A DNA stretch of 52,230 nucleotides from Bipolaris cookei. Its lineage: Eukaryota > Ascomycota > Dothideomycetes > Pleosporales > Pleosporaceae. A model generated the notes under the pieces. That model was not told the DNA's origin, searched no databases, and saw only the letters and a list, made by a program, of their open reading frames with translations. This document shows, in pieces, positions 9,455 through 21,078 of this stretch. The stretch is taken from the NCBI GenBank assembly GCA_002286855.1, contig NRSV01000117.1:1-52230 (forward strand), given 5' to 3'. The position numbers were made by a program, and so were the translations under genes. Every line of letters starts with the position of its first letter. The stretch's first letter is position 1.

Positions 9455-10858
9455 ATGAAAATCATCATCGTTGGCGCTGGCCTCGCAGGGCTCTCAACCG
9501 CACTAGCCCTCTCGCACTCGCTCTCGAGCACCAGCTCTCGGCACCGTATCCTCCTTCTCGAATCCGCACCTCGTCTAGCCGAAATCGGAGCGGGCGTGCA
9601 GCTCACGCCCGTAGCCACGCGCTTCTTCCTGCAGTGCGGGCTGGGCCCAGCGCTGCTTGCTGCCTCGGCGGTGCCGTCATCATGGTACCTGAGGCGTGGA
9701 AGCGACGGTGAGGTACTAAACCGGGTGCCGATGGATCGGTTCGAGGAGTGGTACGGGGCGCCGTATGTAGTTGTGCACCGGGCGGACCTGCATCGGATCC
9801 TGTGGGAGGCGCTGGTAGTGAGGCAAGAGAAGGAGGCAGCAGTGGAGGTGGAGATGAGGCTGGGGACGCGGGTGGTGGAGTACGGAGTGGAGGAGGGATG
9901 GGTGCAGGTGCAGGGCAGAGAGAGGCTCGAGGCAGATCTGGTGATAGCATGCGACGGGGTGAACAGCTCTGCGAGAGGCGAGCTGGTGCGGCGCCTAGGA
10001 GGCCAGCAACAGGAGTGGGTGATGGGCACAAGCAGGGCCGCCTACCGCGTCATGGCCGATGTGAAGCGGGTGCGGGCCGACCCGCTCACTAGGGAGATTG
10101 TCGAGGAGCATGCGGGAAATTGCTGGTGCGTCAAAAAAGACAACACTGATCCTCTGAACGCTTGCTGACCATTCCTCAGGGCCGACACTGACAAGCTCGT
10201 CATGACATACATGATCCGCGGCTCTGACAAGCTTAACCTGGTCCTCTCGCACCCGGACACCGTCGACACCAGCGCCTGGACCCAAGAACAGTACCGGGCC
10301 GAACTAGCCCGCTTCTACGGGGACATGGACCCGCGCGTACAGCGCTTGATTGCGCTGGCATCTGGCCCTGTCACCAACTGGCCCGTCCACCAAGTACGCC
10401 CTCTCCCCAGCTGTACGTCACGGGCCAAGAACTTCGTCCTCATTGGCGATGCTGCGCACGCCATGGCCTTCTACCTGTCCATGGGCGTCTCGCTCGCTAT
10501 CGAAGACGCTTCAGCGCTCGCTGCCGTCTTGGCCCACCACGTCTCGCACCCAGATACCTTCTCGCTGGCTTCGGCTGTTACGCTGTTTGAAACTGTGCGC
10601 AAGCCGCGTGCGGAGAAGATCAGTGCGGCGAGCCAGCAGGCGGGCGACATGTTGCATCTGGGGCCTGGGCCGGAAAGAGAAAAGCGGGATAGAGCAGCGA
10701 GAAGGGACGGTGCTGAGGGCGACGAGGAGACAAGGGGCGATCCGCTGACTGAGTGGACAAGCTATGGGATTACAGACAAGAGGATTAGGGAGTGGTGCTA
10801 TGGCTATGATGTCCTAGAGGAGGTAGAGAGTAAGAAGCAGGAGATGAGTAAGTTGTGA
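9455..10858 (+). CDS. FAD-dependent monooxygenase (salicylate hydroxylase-like)
   Basis: There are two exons, 9455-10125 and 10180-10858, joined across a 54-bp intron with a GCTGAC branch site, giving 449 residues. The start is the ATG before KIIIVGAGLAG, because the longer upstream frame from 9287 only adds a low-complexity leader. The Rossmann motif G7-x-G-x-x-G12 binds the FAD ADP part. The DG motif (ACDGVNS, D167) and the GD motif (LIGDAAHAM, D314) complete the aromatic-hydroxylase (PF01494) signature. Such enzymes hydroxylate aromatic acids or secondary metabolites with NAD(P)H and O2. The region between residues 360 and 400 is highly charged and variable. The exact substrate is unknown. 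Confidence 0.88.
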
Positions 10859-11473
10859 TGAGCTAGGCCTAGATTATACATAATACTCAGTCATGTGTCG
10901 TGGGCATCTCTCACAATATCTGACGGGGGTGGCTGTCCTTGAATATCAACTACGCAACGGTGTCAGCAACCCCAACATATTGTGTCTGCCTTTTTGCCAT
11001 TGTGGGTCAGTTGTAGTTGCGTGTTGTGTGAAGTTAGTACGTCCTAATATCTTCCTCTAAGCGTCGTACAGCTATCACTACACTCCCTTACAATCTTTCT
11101 ATAGCTAAGTTGTTCTCTCGGGTCTAGTGATTCTGCTGCTGTATGTAACGGGCTGAGCCCTGAGTCACATGACTAGGCTGCTAGCCTAGTCGCGTCTCTG
11201 GCAAGGTAAGGGCCGTGCGCCAACCCAAACAAAATAGGCTCCCCGCTCGCGTCTTACCTTCTTTCTTCATCTTGACTGTAAATAGCATCTGGACTAGGTA
11301 GCTGGAATACAGTTCCTACAGACTGTTCAAACTGTAATCGTAGCCTCAATATCAGCCATGGTTGAGGGGCCATTTTATATTAAAGTAGAGGTCTAGTTCT
11401 GATGAATGGGTCTTGAATGTTTCGCCGTTACGTACAATATATAAAATCTACAAGAAAATAGGTCCTGAAATTA
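10859..11473. other. Convergent intergenic region between monooxygenase and acyltransferase
   Basis: 3' flanks of two convergent genes. Apart from one perfect hairpin (11171-11191), nothing recognisable is seen. Confidence 0.4.
11171..11191. repeat. Perfect 9-bp inverted repeat with 3-nt loop
   Basis: GACTAGGCT, then GCT, then AGCCTAGTC. It lies between convergent genes, so it may be a transcript-end structure or the core of a short relic; the function is unknown. Confidence 0.5.
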
Positions 11474-12922
11474 TCACAACAGACTATTTTGGTTCTTAAC
11501 AACGCACAATTCCTCTAACCACTTACTGATTCTTACAATAGGTACATCCACGAACCTCCAAAAAACATCTGCCGCCCAAATCGTTAGAATCGTCTGAATG
11601 ACCCATGCAAGACCAAGACCCAGTTCATAGCGATATACCGTATCATTTCCAGTAAACGACCACAAGAACAACATGCTTCTGTAACCGAAGCTATTAATCA
11701 TAGCCTGATGGACACAATATAGCGCAAACGAGATTTTCCCCAGATACCTTGCAACATGCGTCGTAAACATGGCTTGTAAAAATGGCGACCGAGACACCAC
11801 GTAGACTAGTATCACGGTGCCTATAGTAACGAAGAGATTAGGGCAACGTGTCGATGGGCCAAACAGCGTGCTTGCGACGTGGTGGAGCGGAGCAGAGAAG
11901 AGGGCTTTGTCGCCATGGTGAGTAGGATAGGACGCAACAAAGAGTCCAAAGACAAACAGCAAATTAGATTGTATCTTTTGTGCGCGGGATTCCGAAATTC
12001 GAGAAGGCGCAGAAACAGCAAGGTCTTGACGTATGAGATACAGTTCTGCCAGCGTGGTGCCGGCAAGAAAGAGCGTGGCCTCTGGATGATTCTGGAATAG
12101 GAAGTAAACCCCAATTGCAGTGGTAATGCTCATTCGTACGGCCGGACGGACTTTTGCGAGTCCGGTGAGGGCAAGGAAGCTGATGAAGGAACAGCTGAGT
12201 TCGATAGGTATGGTCCAGAGTTGCACACCGTAAGGAGGGTGTCGCGTTCGTCGCGCAAGCGGATCGGACCAAGTCCACACCTGCCCAGCAAAGTCACTGA
12301 ATTGCTTCGAAAGCGAGTGGTGGGCGACTGGTATGCGCAGGGGTTTGCTCAGAAACGGCCAGTTCTTTGTCAAAGCATACGAGAAGTCGAATGCTCCGCA
12401 ACATGCAATGAAAAAGGTAATTCCAAGTGTGGCCAAACATGGTAGGTAGAGTCTGCATGGTCGCCTGAATGTCGCAGACACCATGGTGTCTAGGAAGGCG
12501 TTGTACGATCCGTTGCGGGCAAGCTTCAGTGGTTTCAAAGAAATGGAGAAGCCGGAAATAACGAAGAATAGGAAGACGCTCACGTGCCCGCTGTAGATTA
12601 ACCTGACGATTGGTAACTGAGTTAACCAGTAGTCTTCATCGCCATTATAGCCATTAAACCCGCGGTTGGCCTGAGGATGTGTAGGCATGAAGAAATGGCA
12701 ACAGTAGACGATGAAGGCCGCGTAGCCTCGCATGCCGTCGAGGAAATCCGTTGGACGTATCTCATCTCGCGCGGGTGTGGGGTTATGAAAGAGAAAACTC
12801 GGTAATAAATTCCGCAGCATCCGGCGATGTATGGATCGATATCTTGTCGAGATGATAAGGACTGAGGGAGATGGGAGACCTTTCTCAGTCTCTCCTAGTG
12901 AAGTTTCCGTAACTTTTAGCAT
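11474..12922 (-). CDS. Membrane O-acyltransferase (acyltransferase 3 family)
   Basis: A single exon encodes 482 residues. After about 57 residues comes DFLDGMRGYAAFIVYCCHFF, the first helix of the acyltransferase-3 family (PF01757). Here a family member would usually have L-x-G-x-R-G-x-A-x-x-x-V. About ten hydrophobic segments follow, including SVFLFFVISGFSIS, a well-kept family motif, and a late YLGKISFALYCVHQAM segment. These proteins move acetyl or other acyl groups onto sugars or small molecules at internal membranes. The gene converges with the FAD monooxygenase and lies upstream of a run of glycan genes, which fits sugar O-acylation, though that is inference. No stop or frame break is seen. 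Confidence 0.85.
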   Translation of the reverse strand: MLKVTETSLGETEKGLPSPSVLIISTRYRSIHRRMLRNLLPSFLFHNPTPARDEIRPTDFLDGMRGYAAFIVYCCHFFMPTHPQANRGFNGYNGDEDYWLTQLPIVRLIYSGHVSVFLFFVISGFSISLKPLKLARNGSYNAFLDTMVSATFRRPCRLYLPCLATLGITFFIACCGAFDFSYALTKNWPFLSKPLRIPVAHHSLSKQFSDFAGQVWTWSDPLARRTRHPPYGVQLWTIPIELSCSFISFLALTGLAKVRPAVRMSITTAIGVYFLFQNHPEATLFLAGTTLAELYLIRQDLAVSAPSRISESRAQKIQSNLLFVFGLFVASYPTHHGDKALFSAPLHHVASTLFGPSTRCPNLFVTIGTVILVYVVSRSPFLQAMFTTHVARYLGKISFALYCVHQAMINSFGYRSMLFLWSFTGNDTVYRYELGLGLAWVIQTILTIWAADVFWRFVDVPIVRISKWLEELCVVKNQNSLL

Positions 12923-14003
12923 CGTGTGTGCGCATAGTGAGATGGCATTTCCGTTGGTGTGGTATATAATCTACATTTGAAAAGAGGGGTTGGAAAGCGA
13001 CTGGACAAGTGTATTGATTCAGGGGCCGTGGCTGATTGCGATTTCTGCGGGCACAAAAAAGATAGTCGAGCGAGGGTAATTGTGGCGTTGGTTAGCGCAT
13101 GCGAGATACGAAACTGAACGAGAGCAATCATGGCGTCTTTTAGCGCGCTAGCAGTGGCTCAGAGGCGGGCCTGATTAGGAGTAGTTCATAAGAAACCCCA
13201 AGCCATAGTGTAAGCTGAAAAGAGCTTTGAGCTCCGTTGGCCAGACCAAATAGTGCCTGGAAGCATTCACATGTCTCGTGCGGCATATCCCAATCACCAC
13301 ACTGTCATCATCTCCGTCTGTCTACAAGCTGTACGTATTGACCCGAGCATGCTTAACGTTGGCGAGAAAGCAAGAGGTACGCCTCAAGTTCTGCAGACTA
13401 CAATACTTCAGGCACACGTGACTACATACGATTGGCTTGTTAGGCAATGTTCAAAGTATCAGTGGTTAGGTTCGCTCGCCTCTGAGCCGATGCATGGTGA
13501 CCATTTATGTTCTTACTAGTCCAATAACTCGGTGTGACAGCTGAACAAGACCACGCGCGATTCGCTTCCTTGTTATTCACCCTTGCATGGCTGCTGGATC
13601 AACCTGCTTCTGAGTCACTCATCCATCACCATGTTCACAATCTATTGTATCTCCATGAACGTAGTCTGTAATGGAATTGGAATTGGAATGAATTAATGGC
13701 CTGTCATTCACTGGGACTAAAGCCCAATGCGGACGGAAACATCCGAGCTGATCGGATACAGGCCGTCATTAGTATGAATCTTCGCTCCGGGTTCGCCAGG
13801 GACGAAATTTGTCAGTTATGATTTTTGGTTTGTAGTCGGAAGATATAGAAGGCATATTAACATCGCAGGCACACACCCTTTAAACAAGGCAGTGCGGCGA
13901 AAGAAACAAAGAAAACGAATAGAAGTAGCTTCTCCACCAGCCTACCGGAACTGATCAATACCGGTGACGTACATCTTCCACACACATGTACAAGAGAATA
14001 CAC
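12923..14003. other. Intergenic between acyltransferase and secreted protein
   Basis: No supported gene is present. A triple GGAATT-type short repeat lies at about 13674-13695. The rest is 5' flank of the acyltransferase and 3' flank of the secreted protein gene. Confidence 0.4.
12963..12970 (-). promoter_or_regulatory. TATA-like element for the acyltransferase gene
   Basis: ATTATATA on the minus strand, about 40-48 bp before the ATG at 12922. The position suits a core promoter with a very short leader. Confidence 0.35.
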
Positions 14004-15215
14004 TCAAACGAGGATGGCGAATTTAGCAGGCGCCTTAGCAGGAGCAGATGCCGCCTTACGACGCTGAAGTACACCACCGCGCTTAACATAGCCAGCAGAT
14101 GCATGGCCATAACTCTCGAGAGGCTCATCGTAATCCGAAGACGGGTCAGCGCCATAAGGTTTCGTGCTGGTAGCGTCTCCCGTGCTGTAGACGGGTGCTG
14201 TGCTGTAGACGGAAGCAGGGGTAGCAACAGGATAAGTTGAGGTCTGTTCAAAGCTGCAGGTATACGGCTGGTGAGCCGCGGTGATGGTAACCGTCTCGGC
14301 AGGGCGATGATAGACACCGGCCTCATACTGCGTAACTGAGGGATAAGTGACCGTGGTGTCGTATGCGTAGATGGTCGTAGAGGGCTTGACGATGGTATAT
14401 CGTCCGGCTTTGGAGCATGTCACAGTTGTGCTATGGACAACGGTCTTAGTCACAACACCAAGAGTCTCGTATCCGATGTACACAGCGGCGACGGTGGTTG
14501 GCTTGGTGACTTCAATGATCTGGCCACCATATGTGACGGACTTATTAGCCGTAGCGTGGTAGGTCTGCTGTACCGTGACAGTGGTAGGGGACGCGACAGT
14601 GATGTCGTTGGCAGGCACGGTGTAGATGCCAGGGGCATCGAAGGTGGTCACCAATGGTTTGGGTGCACCGTACGTAAAGGTATGCGCATAAGTGATCCAC
14701 TTTCCACCAGAGTACTTCTTGATTGTAACACCCTGCTCATCCTTATTGTCCTTGAACTTTGGGTTTCCGGGATATCCAGGGATCGCATGAGGCCCGATAT
14801 GGTCGTAGGAAATCTCGTGAATCTCTTCATAGAGCTCATACCATGTCTTGTTGGTGTAAGCTGCACTCGATACTCCGTAATAGCCAGTTGGCCTAGCATA
14901 GCCTTGAGGCGTAGCAGTGAGAGTATTGGTCACGGTTTTCTTCGTTTGGTACACAGTCACGTCCTGGTTGGTTGCAGTGACAGTGATTTTCTTGCCATCG
15001 GCATCGGTAATCACGGTCGAAATAGCCTCGTATTGCGACCATTCGCCGTTGACGTAAGTCGGGACTGGCTGATACTGAGCTGTAACAGTGACTGCTTCTT
15101 TGCCGTGCCCGGGATAGATCGTGGTATAGCCGAGCTCGGCTGAGGTCGTCAGAACACCATAGCCATAGTCGGCCACAACAGCTGTCGCGAGGGAGAGAAT
15201 AGAGATGTACTTCAT
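14004..15215 (-). CDS. Secreted Thr/Tyr-rich repeat protein, cell-wall type
   Basis: A single exon encodes 403 residues. Residues 1-16 form a signal peptide (MKYISILSLATAVVA then DYG). The mature part is rich in Thr, Val, Tyr and Pro. It contains at least three diverged copies of a G-x-Y-x-x-P...T-V module, at about 196-220, 271-291 and 300-317. Only two cysteines are obvious (about 267 and 320). There is no catalytic motif. Near the C-terminus are dibasic sites KR (378-379) and RR (385-386) that a Kex2 protease could cut, followed by an Ala/Lys/Pro tail. The layout suits an extracellular or wall-associated protein of filamentous fungi. No precise family is recognised. It lies inside the run of surface-glycan genes. 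Confidence 0.7.
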   Translation of the reverse strand: MKYISILSLATAVVADYGYGVLTTSAELGYTTIYPGHGKEAVTVTAQYQPVPTYVNGEWSQYEAISTVITDADGKKITVTATNQDVTVYQTKKTVTNTLTATPQGYARPTGYYGVSSAAYTNKTWYELYEEIHEISYDHIGPHAIPGYPGNPKFKDNKDEQGVTIKKYSGGKWITYAHTFTYGAPKPLVTTFDAPGIYTVPANDITVASPTTVTVQQTYHATANKSVTYGGQIIEVTKPTTVAAVYIGYETLGVVTKTVVHSTTVTCSKAGRYTIVKPSTTIYAYDTTVTYPSVTQYEAGVYHRPAETVTITAAHQPYTCSFEQTSTYPVATPASVYSTAPVYSTGDATSTKPYGADPSSDYDEPLESYGHASAGYVKRGGVLQRRKAASAPAKAPAKFAILV

Positions 15216-16091
15216 TTTCGATAGCGAGTATTAAAGAATGACTGAGGTAGGATATTAAACAAATAAAATGGCAAGCTGCTCAAATGACTTGAGGTGCTGA
15301 GCAGGTTGCAAAGCAAAGTGCAAGAATTCGATGATCAAAAATGACTGTGGGTGAGAACAGAAGATTCTATCGTGGGTAGGGCAGCGTAGTATTGTATATA
15401 CACCGTGAATGGACCACATGCTCCACGGAGTTCATAACTTGCCAAGCTCAGTTATCACACCGTAACAACAGATCTCCCGCTTTCTCGGAACTTGATATTA
15501 CCATCTGCAGCTACTGGAATATCACACTTAGTTACTATGCACCTGAGCGTACAACCGGGGCGCCAAGAATAGTGGAGATTAACTACCGAAGCGAACAGCC
15601 GTAGACCCACCAACTATCGACGATCATTGTATTGTCTCGTGCCTCATTTCCTTTTCGAGCTGAAGCTGAATAGCTGAGAGGCTATATGTGAATTGAAAGA
15701 TGCACAGAGCTTAAGTTGGTCTTTTCTGACTTACAGGGGCAACCAATCTGAGGATTGGTTGTTTTTCGACAATTGTAATGGGCGGACTCATGGGATGACT
15801 GTAGTTTGTCACTTACTCGTAGGTGGCCTGAGGTCTCTAAGATTAGTCTTTGGTGGATAGCGCCATGGCTGTATCGACCGGTTCTAAGGAGGCACTGGCT
15901 CAGTGAGGTCGAATTAGACCGGCTTAGGAGAACAGTATTTCCACTGCACTTGATGTACTCAAAAACTGCTTGCTAACCATTGGGTGATCATCCAACAAAC
16001 TGCAGATTGTGAGTATCAAATTGCAGAAAACCAAAGAAATTTATTGTTACATTATTTTGGCATTGTACAAAAAGAAAAAGATGTCTGCAGA
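15216..16091. other. Intergenic between secreted protein and Stealth gene
   Basis: Promoter side of the secreted protein gene, with a TATA-like TTGTATATAC near 15393, and 3' flank of the Stealth gene. No gene is seen. Confidence 0.4.
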
Positions 16092-18565
16092 TTAGATCTC
16101 GTAGCTAGAGACGCCTGGTAATATGCCATTGAAAAATGTGCTCATCACTGTCCTCAGCTGTTCCAACTCCTGTTTGTTGGAAGTGACTACATCATCGTTT
16201 AAGCAGATTTGACCAGCCCTCTTGTTTTGTTTAAGATATGGCCTCAGCAAAACATGCTCAGCTTGCTCCGCATCTGTGATCATATAGAACATGGCATCTG
16301 GATTGACAACCGTGTACTGGAATCTGATCAGTGCTTTGATCACCATCTCCCGCTGCTTGGCCTTCTGAACAGGGTGAGGTAGAAGAGGCTCTAACCCGGC
16401 TCGTTGTCGGTTTAGAACCAGCTTGATCAAGCAATCGCCGCAGCGTGGCGACTCACGTGTGACCCGATCAAAGATTGTTGCGGTAGAAAATACGGGGCTG
16501 CGTGCTTCAGCATCGCTAGATGATATAGAAAATCCCGGTGCTAAGCAATCTTCCATATCGAATGCATCGCAGTCCAAATCCTTGGTCATGATTGGTCCGT
16601 CCAGAGACGTCCAGAGGATATCATTGTTCACAACTGGGGGTTTAAGCCCAGCTTGTTCAAGATAGTCCTGGACGTGATAGTATATACGGCGTCGAAATAT
16701 TTCGGGGGTTTCATTACTCAAACCCTCTGCTAGATCATTCATGACATTCTGACGTTCATTCCAGTCCAAGTAGCCATCATTGTTGCTGTCGCTTCGCATC
16801 ATAATGTAGCTCCAAAGCAGTGCCTCTCGGTGTCTCTCCATGGTGTAATGAAATATGATATACCACGAGTAGAGCTGAAAGCCAGTCTCACCTCGGAATC
16901 GTTGATATGCACTTCTTAAAGCTGGCCGAGGAAAGCTAGTGATTGCCTCTCTCGCAATGCTCCGAGAGAGAGAGTGACCGAAGTGCACTTGACCCTTGCG
17001 CTTGCGGGCACCAAACCGTCGGTTCAGAAGCCAGGACGTGTAGATTAAGAAAGGCTTCTCTCCAAAGCGTTCGGCGTCTTTCTCTGTAGGAGGCTGTAAT
17101 GTGTTGTATGCATTGGTCTTGAAACCAAGAGTAGGGCCGAATAGTGGCGAATATATATCGGATGCTGAATGGTGCTTGCCCAGAATCATGTCGTCAGAGA
17201 GCGCAAACAGCTATATGATATCAACACGATGCTAAGTACTAGGAAGAGGGGTATTCGAGACTCACTCTATCCACTTCAGATTTGGTGTTGTAGAGTTGGT
17301 TCTCGATAGTGAGAGAGTCAAAACTCGGCAAACATTTGCGTTCCTCGGGCCCGAAAAACTCTTCCTGGCTGAGAACTTGAACATTTTTCATATCAGACCT
17401 CAACCAGTGAGGCCATTGCTTACCATACGTAGTTGGTGATGTATCATCCTTCTTGGCATTCTTGAAAGCGTTGACGAGAATCTGAATTCGGTTCGTGAAA
17501 TGACCGGCGTATTTCTCAACACTGCGCATGGAGTAACGGAGCTCGTCCCACTCGCGATATCTGTTGGAGCCATGCGATCCAATCCAGACTCCATCCGCAT
17601 CGTTTAGAGAAGAATTTAGTTCATAAGGCTTCATAGTCTCCGCCAACTCTTGCTGTGATCCATTCACCCCTGCAAATATGATTAGCAAACGAAACATTGT
17701 GTTTGTCGTAGCAGTGCTCACAAGTGTACACAAAATCAATCCTGGGCTCTTCAAGCTTCGGGCCTGAGTAACGCGCCTTTGAAATCCATTCATCCTCCCA
17801 GCCTTCGAGGACCACATCCTTCACGGAGACTTCAAATGGGACATGGTAGAGGTCTGGAAGTCCTTCAGCCTTCTCTTTGAGTTCCTGACATTGAGCCCAG
17901 CTAGGAAAGTCGTAATGCTCTGACCATGGTGTCTGCGTTTCCAATGTTTCAATGGGTGGCTGGTTTTCATTGATGTTCTGAAGCAGAGCTAGATCATCAG
18001 CGTCGTCCTTGGCCTTTGTGTCCATAATCGGAATTTGAGCATTTTTGTTGGATGCGATATCTGCAGACTCGGATCCAGCAGCATCGTCATCGTCGGGGTG
18101 GTTTAGTTTTGAAGCATGTTCTACACCGCCTTCGTTCTGATGCTCTTCAATTTTCTCAATACCATCTAGATCGTGATATTCTGTGTCATCGTCAGTGGTC
18201 AGCGTAGAGCCGCTCCCCACTGAGGATCCAGCATCGTGGCTGTGAATGTTACGAGGTCGAGTATCGGGACGGGGCGAAAGAACGAGGTGAGGAACTTTAG
18301 CGTTCCAGATCCGCCCTAGGTGGGAGTGCGGGTGACGGATGTTGATCCGCCCAGCGCGCGGCGACTCTTCTTCGATTGTCGACTCGACAGTTTCCAGCAA
18401 TGTGTTTGAAGTGAGAGGCTTCAAGCCGGCTTCTGGGTTTGCTAATTTCCTCCAAGCGACTGTGCTAGAATTCCAGAGACAAAAAACAAAGATAATGATG
18501 AAGGCCCAAATGTACCGTCGAAATGAACGGCGTGACCTGTAAAGCACATTGCTCCGGCCAATCAT
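16092..18565 (-). CDS. Stealth-family sugar-phosphotransferase (Xpt1-like), type II membrane protein
   Basis: There are three exons on the minus strand: 18565-17722, 17669-17266 and 17210-16092. The introns are 52 and 55 bp, giving 788 residues. A signal anchor at about 17-38 (YIWAFIIIFVFCLW) predicts a Golgi type II protein, followed by an acidic stem to about 200. Splicing creates the CR1 motif IDFVYTWVNGS (276-286). CR2 follows (ELRYSMRSVEKY to LFALSDDMILG, up to about 427), then CR3 (HFGHSLSRSIARE, from 492) and CR4 (CLNDDV, about 750). Between CR3 and CR4 is a canonical EF-hand loop (D-S-N-N-D-G-Y-L-D-W-N-E, 557-568), as in animal GlcNAc-1-phosphotransferase. Known fungal relatives transfer xylose-phosphate to mannose on glycoproteins. 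The actual donor is unknown here. Confidence 0.88.
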
Positions 18566-19424
18566 GACGCGCTAAACAACTAAAAGGAGTAACTCAAGGC
18601 GGCAGACAGAGAGGCTGATGGAATATAAAAAGTCCACAAAAGGCCAGACTGGCACAAGCTGCGGTGCGATTCAGCGTCTGCGTAAGGAAGAGATATAGTA
18701 TTTTGTGGTGCACTTGTCACATTGTTCATTTACTATGTGGCGCGGGACTCTCGCAGTAGACCGAAATCGCCTATACCCCTAGGTCACGGTGCATCTGGAA
18801 CCGAAAGATCCACCTTTCCTGTTTTTTTTTCTTTTGGGGGTTAAGCGAATCTCCCATTCAGCTCTCTAGCACTAGAGTACAATGGACTAGGATGCGAGAT
18901 CGATGTGATGTGATGCTAGTGTGTCAAAGTTAGCGTATACTAATTTCCACAGGGGCACGTTGTGGTCTACCAATCGCCACGACCAGACCGCCCCGACGGA
19001 TGCATGATCCCCCATGAGTTTCCACAAGCCGTCGCCTAGGCACACCCATCGGTACTGACGCGGGATATGCCTAATGTTCCGCAGGCTGGGCCGTTCTAAT
19101 TTTGTTTCCAAGACGGCTTGTTTGTCAGTGCACTAGATAGTGGGTTATTTAGTATGTATCTCGCTCAAAACGTCGCCACGCTTAATAACGCCGCCTTTCA
19201 ACGTCGGTTATTGGATTCACGGCAATTCCCTGAAAACTTGTGCACTTGCATACCGTGGAGCCTATCTAGATTTGTTTCATGGTACATCTAGCAAACAGTG
19301 TTTTTGTGCATCTTGGGGGGCATCATCAGTATTCTCAGTTGTCACATTCTGCCTTCTCCTTTAGCACCGCTCTTTTTCTTGTCTTTGTTACTCTGACCGT
19401 GGCCTGAACCGTGATCGATACGGG
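18566..19424. other. Divergent promoter region between Stealth and GT34 genes
   Basis: An 859-bp region is shared by two genes transcribed away from each other, so they could be co-regulated. A poly-T/C run lies at 18821-18836. No gene is seen. Confidence 0.45.
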
Positions 19425-20624
19425 ATGTCGGGGCCAGTTTCCACTTCTCGGAGGCGACAACGCATGCCAAACGTCACGAGATTCTCTAAATATGCATTGG
19501 TTGTACTTATTGTATTTCTAACAGTAGCACTATGGAGGCCATCAGAACTACCGCCAACAATATCAGAATACCTATCTCATAATGGGGACGGTACCAAATT
19601 GGAAGGTACATTGCTTAATTCAGAACATCATAACGGGGCAGACTATAAAGAAGGTGAAAGCAATGTATCACCACAACTTTCCGCCGGTCTAGATTTCAAA
19701 GATGGACCAACCTCATCCGAGTTGCTTGCAGCACCGAACATCAAACTTCCATCTTCCAGTTCACCCTCACTCCCTAGATTCGGTAAAATCACCGCAACAT
19801 TTGGAGAGCCTGATCCTCCATATGAAAATGCTATAGCATCACACAAACTCCACAACGAAATCCATGGGTACCCGCACTTCATTCTTCGCGAGAAAATGCT
19901 ACAGGGTCTATGGTCCAAGCACGCCTACATCTTGACTATCATCGGAAATGAACTTGCAAAACCAAAAGAGGAGCGATTAGCTTGGGTCCTATGGCATGAT
20001 CGCGATACAGTGCTGATGAACCCGCAACTTCCTTTGGATATTTTTGTTCCTCCTTCACCAGCGTTCGATCATATCCACATGCTTGTTACGAATGACAGGA
20101 ACGGCCTGAATAATGGGGTATTTCTGTGTCGGGTATCGAGTGCGAGTTTCAAGTTCTTTGCCAGTGCATTGAGCATCAGAGAGTACCGGCCTGAGATACA
20201 GTTGAAGTATACTGAGCAGTCAGGGATGGAAGAAGTTATTAAGCGTGTACGTTGATCATATCTCAATCCGTCATCTTTGCCTATGCTAAGGAAATCACAG
20301 GGCAGTTGGAATAGCACTGTAGCATACGTCCCTCAGCGCTGGTTCAACGGCTTCCCACCCACCAAGAAGGCTCTAGCAGCGGGCAAGCCATCTGCATCCC
20401 GGCCAGGATCACTACTGATCCACTTCGCCTCTAATCGTGATGGGTAGAGGCCAGAACGAATGGCTCATTGGAGTGCGATTGCAAAGAAGAGAACAGCGGC
20501 ATGGGACAAGCCTGTTGAAGATACAGGGTACATAAAGGAAATCACTGAGTATTGGGATAGATTTGGGAAGGGCGAGAGTCAGCAGAGTATTATTGAGGAC
20601 ATTGATGGTCGTGTTTGGGATTGA
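19425..20624 (+). pseudogene. GT34 glycosyltransferase (GMA12/MNN10 type) with premature stop
   Basis: Exon 1 is 19425-20246 and exon 2 starts at 20301 after a 54-bp intron with a GCTAAG branch site. A signal anchor (SKYALVVLIVFLTVALW, about 21-37) predicts Golgi location. The domain follows at about 118-380: HKLHNEIHGYPHF, the metal-binding D192-R-D194 in WHDRDTVLMNP, and NGLNNGVFL. These enzymes add galactose or mannose to N- or O-glycans. The frame meets a TAG at 20445 after N-R-D-G, where relatives go on with K/R-R-P-E-R. It then stays open for another 58 codons to the natural-looking TGA at 20622-20624. The product would be 322 residues and lack the conserved C-terminus, unless the stop is read through or is a sequence error. 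Confidence 0.8.
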
Positions 20625-20880
20625 TGAAGAACAAATTCCATCCGCAATGTGTTTTGTGCGATGACACTTGTAGCTTTAGCTCGTTGTCTACGAACATCAT
20701 ACTAATCCTGCAAATTTTTGATATAAGAGGGTTAGTACGCTCAAGACACAACTAAGTGGTGATACAGTATTGGCATCGATGCTCTAAGACGAGTGTACTT
20801 CAAGGGACCATTAATTTATCAAGCAACATGCTTATTGTTGTCTGTTTAGAATGCTTTTATTTCGTTACATCCTCTAATGG

Positions 20881-20904
20881 AATAATAATAATAATAATAA
20901 TAAT
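20881..20904. repeat. (AAT)8 microsatellite
   Basis: Eight perfect AAT units lie between the convergent GT34 and GT25 genes. Confidence 0.9.
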
Positions 20905-21078
20905 GTTGCGTTATATCTTCAAGAATCCAGGAGGTCTATCGAACACACAACTTATTTTGTTGCACTAAAAGCACACTGAGCTTATTACACCCACTCACAG
21001 AACGCTCACGCGGATTCCTTCAACTTCTTCGTTACCCTGGTGTTCTTTCGTGGTTGCTTGCCTTTATATATCTCCCAT

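Noticed and set aside
9277..10031. Long minus-strand and third-frame ORFs over the FAD monooxygenase
   Set aside because: They are shadows of a GC-rich gene; they have no domain, and the plus-strand frame has all FAD motifs.
14433..15143. 236-codon plus-strand frame over the secreted protein gene
   Set aside because: Antisense shadow without any domain. The minus-strand frame has a signal peptide, repeats and a natural length.
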